Below, in pieces: positions 6,681 to 7,431 of a stretch of 7,431 nucleotides of DNA. The notes under the pieces were generated by a model. It had not been told where the DNA came from. It saw nothing but the letters and a program-made list of their open reading frames with translations, and did not search any database. The position numbers were made by a program, and so were the translations under genes. Source of the DNA: Bacillota bacterium (GTDB taxonomy: Bacteria; Bacillota; Clostridia; Lachnospirales; Anaerotignaceae); contig JAEZPX010000180.1 of assembly GCA_023413275.1 (NCBI GenBank), positions 1 to 7,431 on the forward strand, written 5' to 3'. Each line of letters opens with the position of its first letter. The stretch's first letter is position 1.

Positions 6681-6690
6681 ACAAGGAGGT
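6681..6690 (+). promoter_or_regulatory. Flagellin ribosome binding site overlapping a second CsrA-like motif
   Basis: AAGGAGGT (6683-6690) is an essentially perfect Shine-Dalgarno sequence, 9 nt from ATG 6699, fitting a very highly expressed protein. With the preceding AC it reads ACAAGGAGGT, close to the CsrA consensus core ACARGGAUGU, so CsrA bound here would block ribosomes directly. Confidence 0.8.
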
Positions 6691-6698
6691 TTTACATT

Positions 6699-7431
6699 AT
6701 GAGAATTCAACATAATATCGCAGCTTTAAACTCCCACAGACAGTTGGGATCAAACAACAATGCAGTTAGCAAGAACCTTGAAAAATTGTCCTCCGGTTAC
6801 CAAATCAACAGAGCAGGCGACGATGCTGCTGGTTTGGCTATTTCCGAAAAAATGAGAGCACAGATTAAAGGCTTGGAAACAGCTACAGACAATGCAAACG
6901 ATGGTATTTCCTTGGTTCAGACAGCAGAAGGTGCTTTGACAGAAGTTCACTCCATGCTGAATCGTATGGTTGAATTGGCAACACAGTCTGCCAACGGTAC
7001 CTATGATAACGAAACTGACCGTGCAAACCTTCAGAAGGAAGTAGAATCCTTAAAGTCTGAAATCGACCGTATTGCAGAATCTACTAACTACAATGGTATC
7101 AACCTGTTGGATGGTTCTCTTGGCACTTCTTCTGCATCTAAGGTAGCTGTTGATGTAAAGTATTCTGGCTTGTCAGGAAACGCAGGTGTACTTACATTAA
7201 ATAGTGCTACAGCTACATCTTCCACTGTAAATGCTGGAGGAACACCACCTACTCTTACAGCAGGTGAAAATACTCTGAATGTTAAGTACAGGGATGCTGA
7301 TGGTAACCTTGCAGAGAAATCGATTGCCTTTACGGCAACAAATACAGCAACAACTTCTACCGCTAACGAAGCAGCAATAAAAGAAGCAATGGAAAAAGCT
7401 TTTGGTGACGGTTATTCAGTTTCTGTAGATG
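6699..7431 (+). CDS. hag: Flagellin, N-terminal 244 residues; 3' end beyond the window
   Basis: The gene starts at ATG 6699 and stays open to the window edge, so the C-terminal D1/D0 helices are not seen. Flagellin is secreted unfolded through the flagellar type III apparatus and polymerises into the filament; no cleavable signal peptide is expected or found. Residues 1 to about 45 are the D0 region (MRIQHNIAALNS, LSSGYQINRAGDDAAGLAIS). Residues about 46-140 are the D1 helices (TDNANDGISLVQTAEGAL, LNRMVELATQSANGT, ending STNYNGINLLDGS). From about 142 a variable Thr/Ser/Ala-rich insertion begins, the surface-exposed D2/D3-like part, with many possible O-glycosylation residues at 166-222. In the TLR5-contact segment Arg89, Glu92 and Leu93 of LNRMVELA are retained relative to Salmonella QRVREL, while the second Arg is Val. 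Codon use is biased as in a strongly expressed gene. It is a monocistron or first gene behind its own sigma-28-type promoter. Confidence 0.97.
   Translation, partial: MRIQHNIAALNSHRQLGSNNNAVSKNLEKLSSGYQINRAGDDAAGLAISEKMRAQIKGLETATDNANDGISLVQTAEGALTEVHSMLNRMVELATQSANGTYDNETDRANLQKEVESLKSEIDRIAESTNYNGINLLDGSLGTSSASKVAVDVKYSGLSGNAGVLTLNSATATSSTVNAGGTPPTLTAGENTLNVKYRDADGNLAEKSIAFTATNTATTSTANEAAIKEAMEKAFGDGYSVSVD

Larger units (their letters stand above)
6553..6698 (+). promoter_or_regulatory. Structured 5' leader of the flagellin mRNA
   Basis: Four hairpins can be drawn by hand: TACAACA/TGTTGTA (6557-6563 with 6569-6575) at the predicted 5' end; ATTGGTAAG/CTTACCAAT (6581-6589 with 6597-6605, 9 bp, 7-nt loop); a weaker bulged one at 6619-6640 (CCAG, bulged U, GCA with TGCTTGG); and the 8-bp GGA hairpin at 6653-6672. 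The heptamer TGCACGG occurs twice (6623-6629, 6657-6663). The first hairpin may protect the mRNA 5' end; the last is a likely CsrA site. The leader does not match any riboswitch class I can recall. Confidence 0.7.

Noticed and set aside
6235..6698. CRISPR array, tRNA or transposon end in the long intergenic region
   Set aside because: There are no regularly spaced repeats, no cloverleaf and no long terminal inverted repeats; the inverted repeats present are local hairpins.

Overview
The window looks like the chromosome of a low-GC, Gram-positive, motile bacterium, most probably a member of the Clostridia (Lachnospiraceae or a close relative). The reasons are the A+T-rich sequence, strong AAGGAGG-type ribosome binding sites, a T-box tRNA-sensing leader in front of pheST, a DUF2812-like membrane protein, and a Clostridia-style flagellin behind a sigma-28/SigD-type promoter. 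All genes lie on the + strand. I see no insertion sequence, phage gene, CRISPR array, tRNA or rRNA.

Bases 1-2366 hold the 3' end of rarA (AAA+ ATPase of replication-fork maintenance; the window opens inside its Walker A motif) and, directly behind it, an A+T-rich gene for a DUF2812-like membrane protein of unknown function. That gene has two in-frame starts, each with its own good ribosome binding site. A hairpin at 2442-2469 probably ends this unit.

Bases 2466-6234 are the phenylalanyl-tRNA synthetase operon. A sigma-A-type promoter, whose -35 box lies inside the 3' arm of the preceding hairpin, leads into a complete T-box riboswitch. It has a Stem I kink-turn, an AGUA motif, a UUC (Phe) specifier, a UGGUACC antiterminator bulge and a competing terminator. 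pheS and pheT follow, 40 bp apart. Uncharged tRNA-Phe should stabilise the antiterminator and let transcription into pheST.

Bases 6235-6698 carry no gene. They hold a 13-bp perfect hairpin terminator for pheST, an A-tract-rich stretch, a sigma-28-type promoter, and a flagellin leader of about 140 nt with several hairpins. The last hairpin (6653-6672) is an 8-bp perfect stem with GGA in a CGGA tetraloop, the classical form of a CsrA site. A second CsrA-like ACAAGGA overlaps the ribosome binding site 13 nt further on. This is the layout expected for CsrA/FliW control of flagellin translation.

Bases 6699-7431 encode the first 244 residues of the flagellin; the gene runs off the right edge. Nothing here is clearly a new type of system. 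The most rewarding parts are the flagellin leader, the dual-start DUF2812-like gene and the unusual first residues of RarA.
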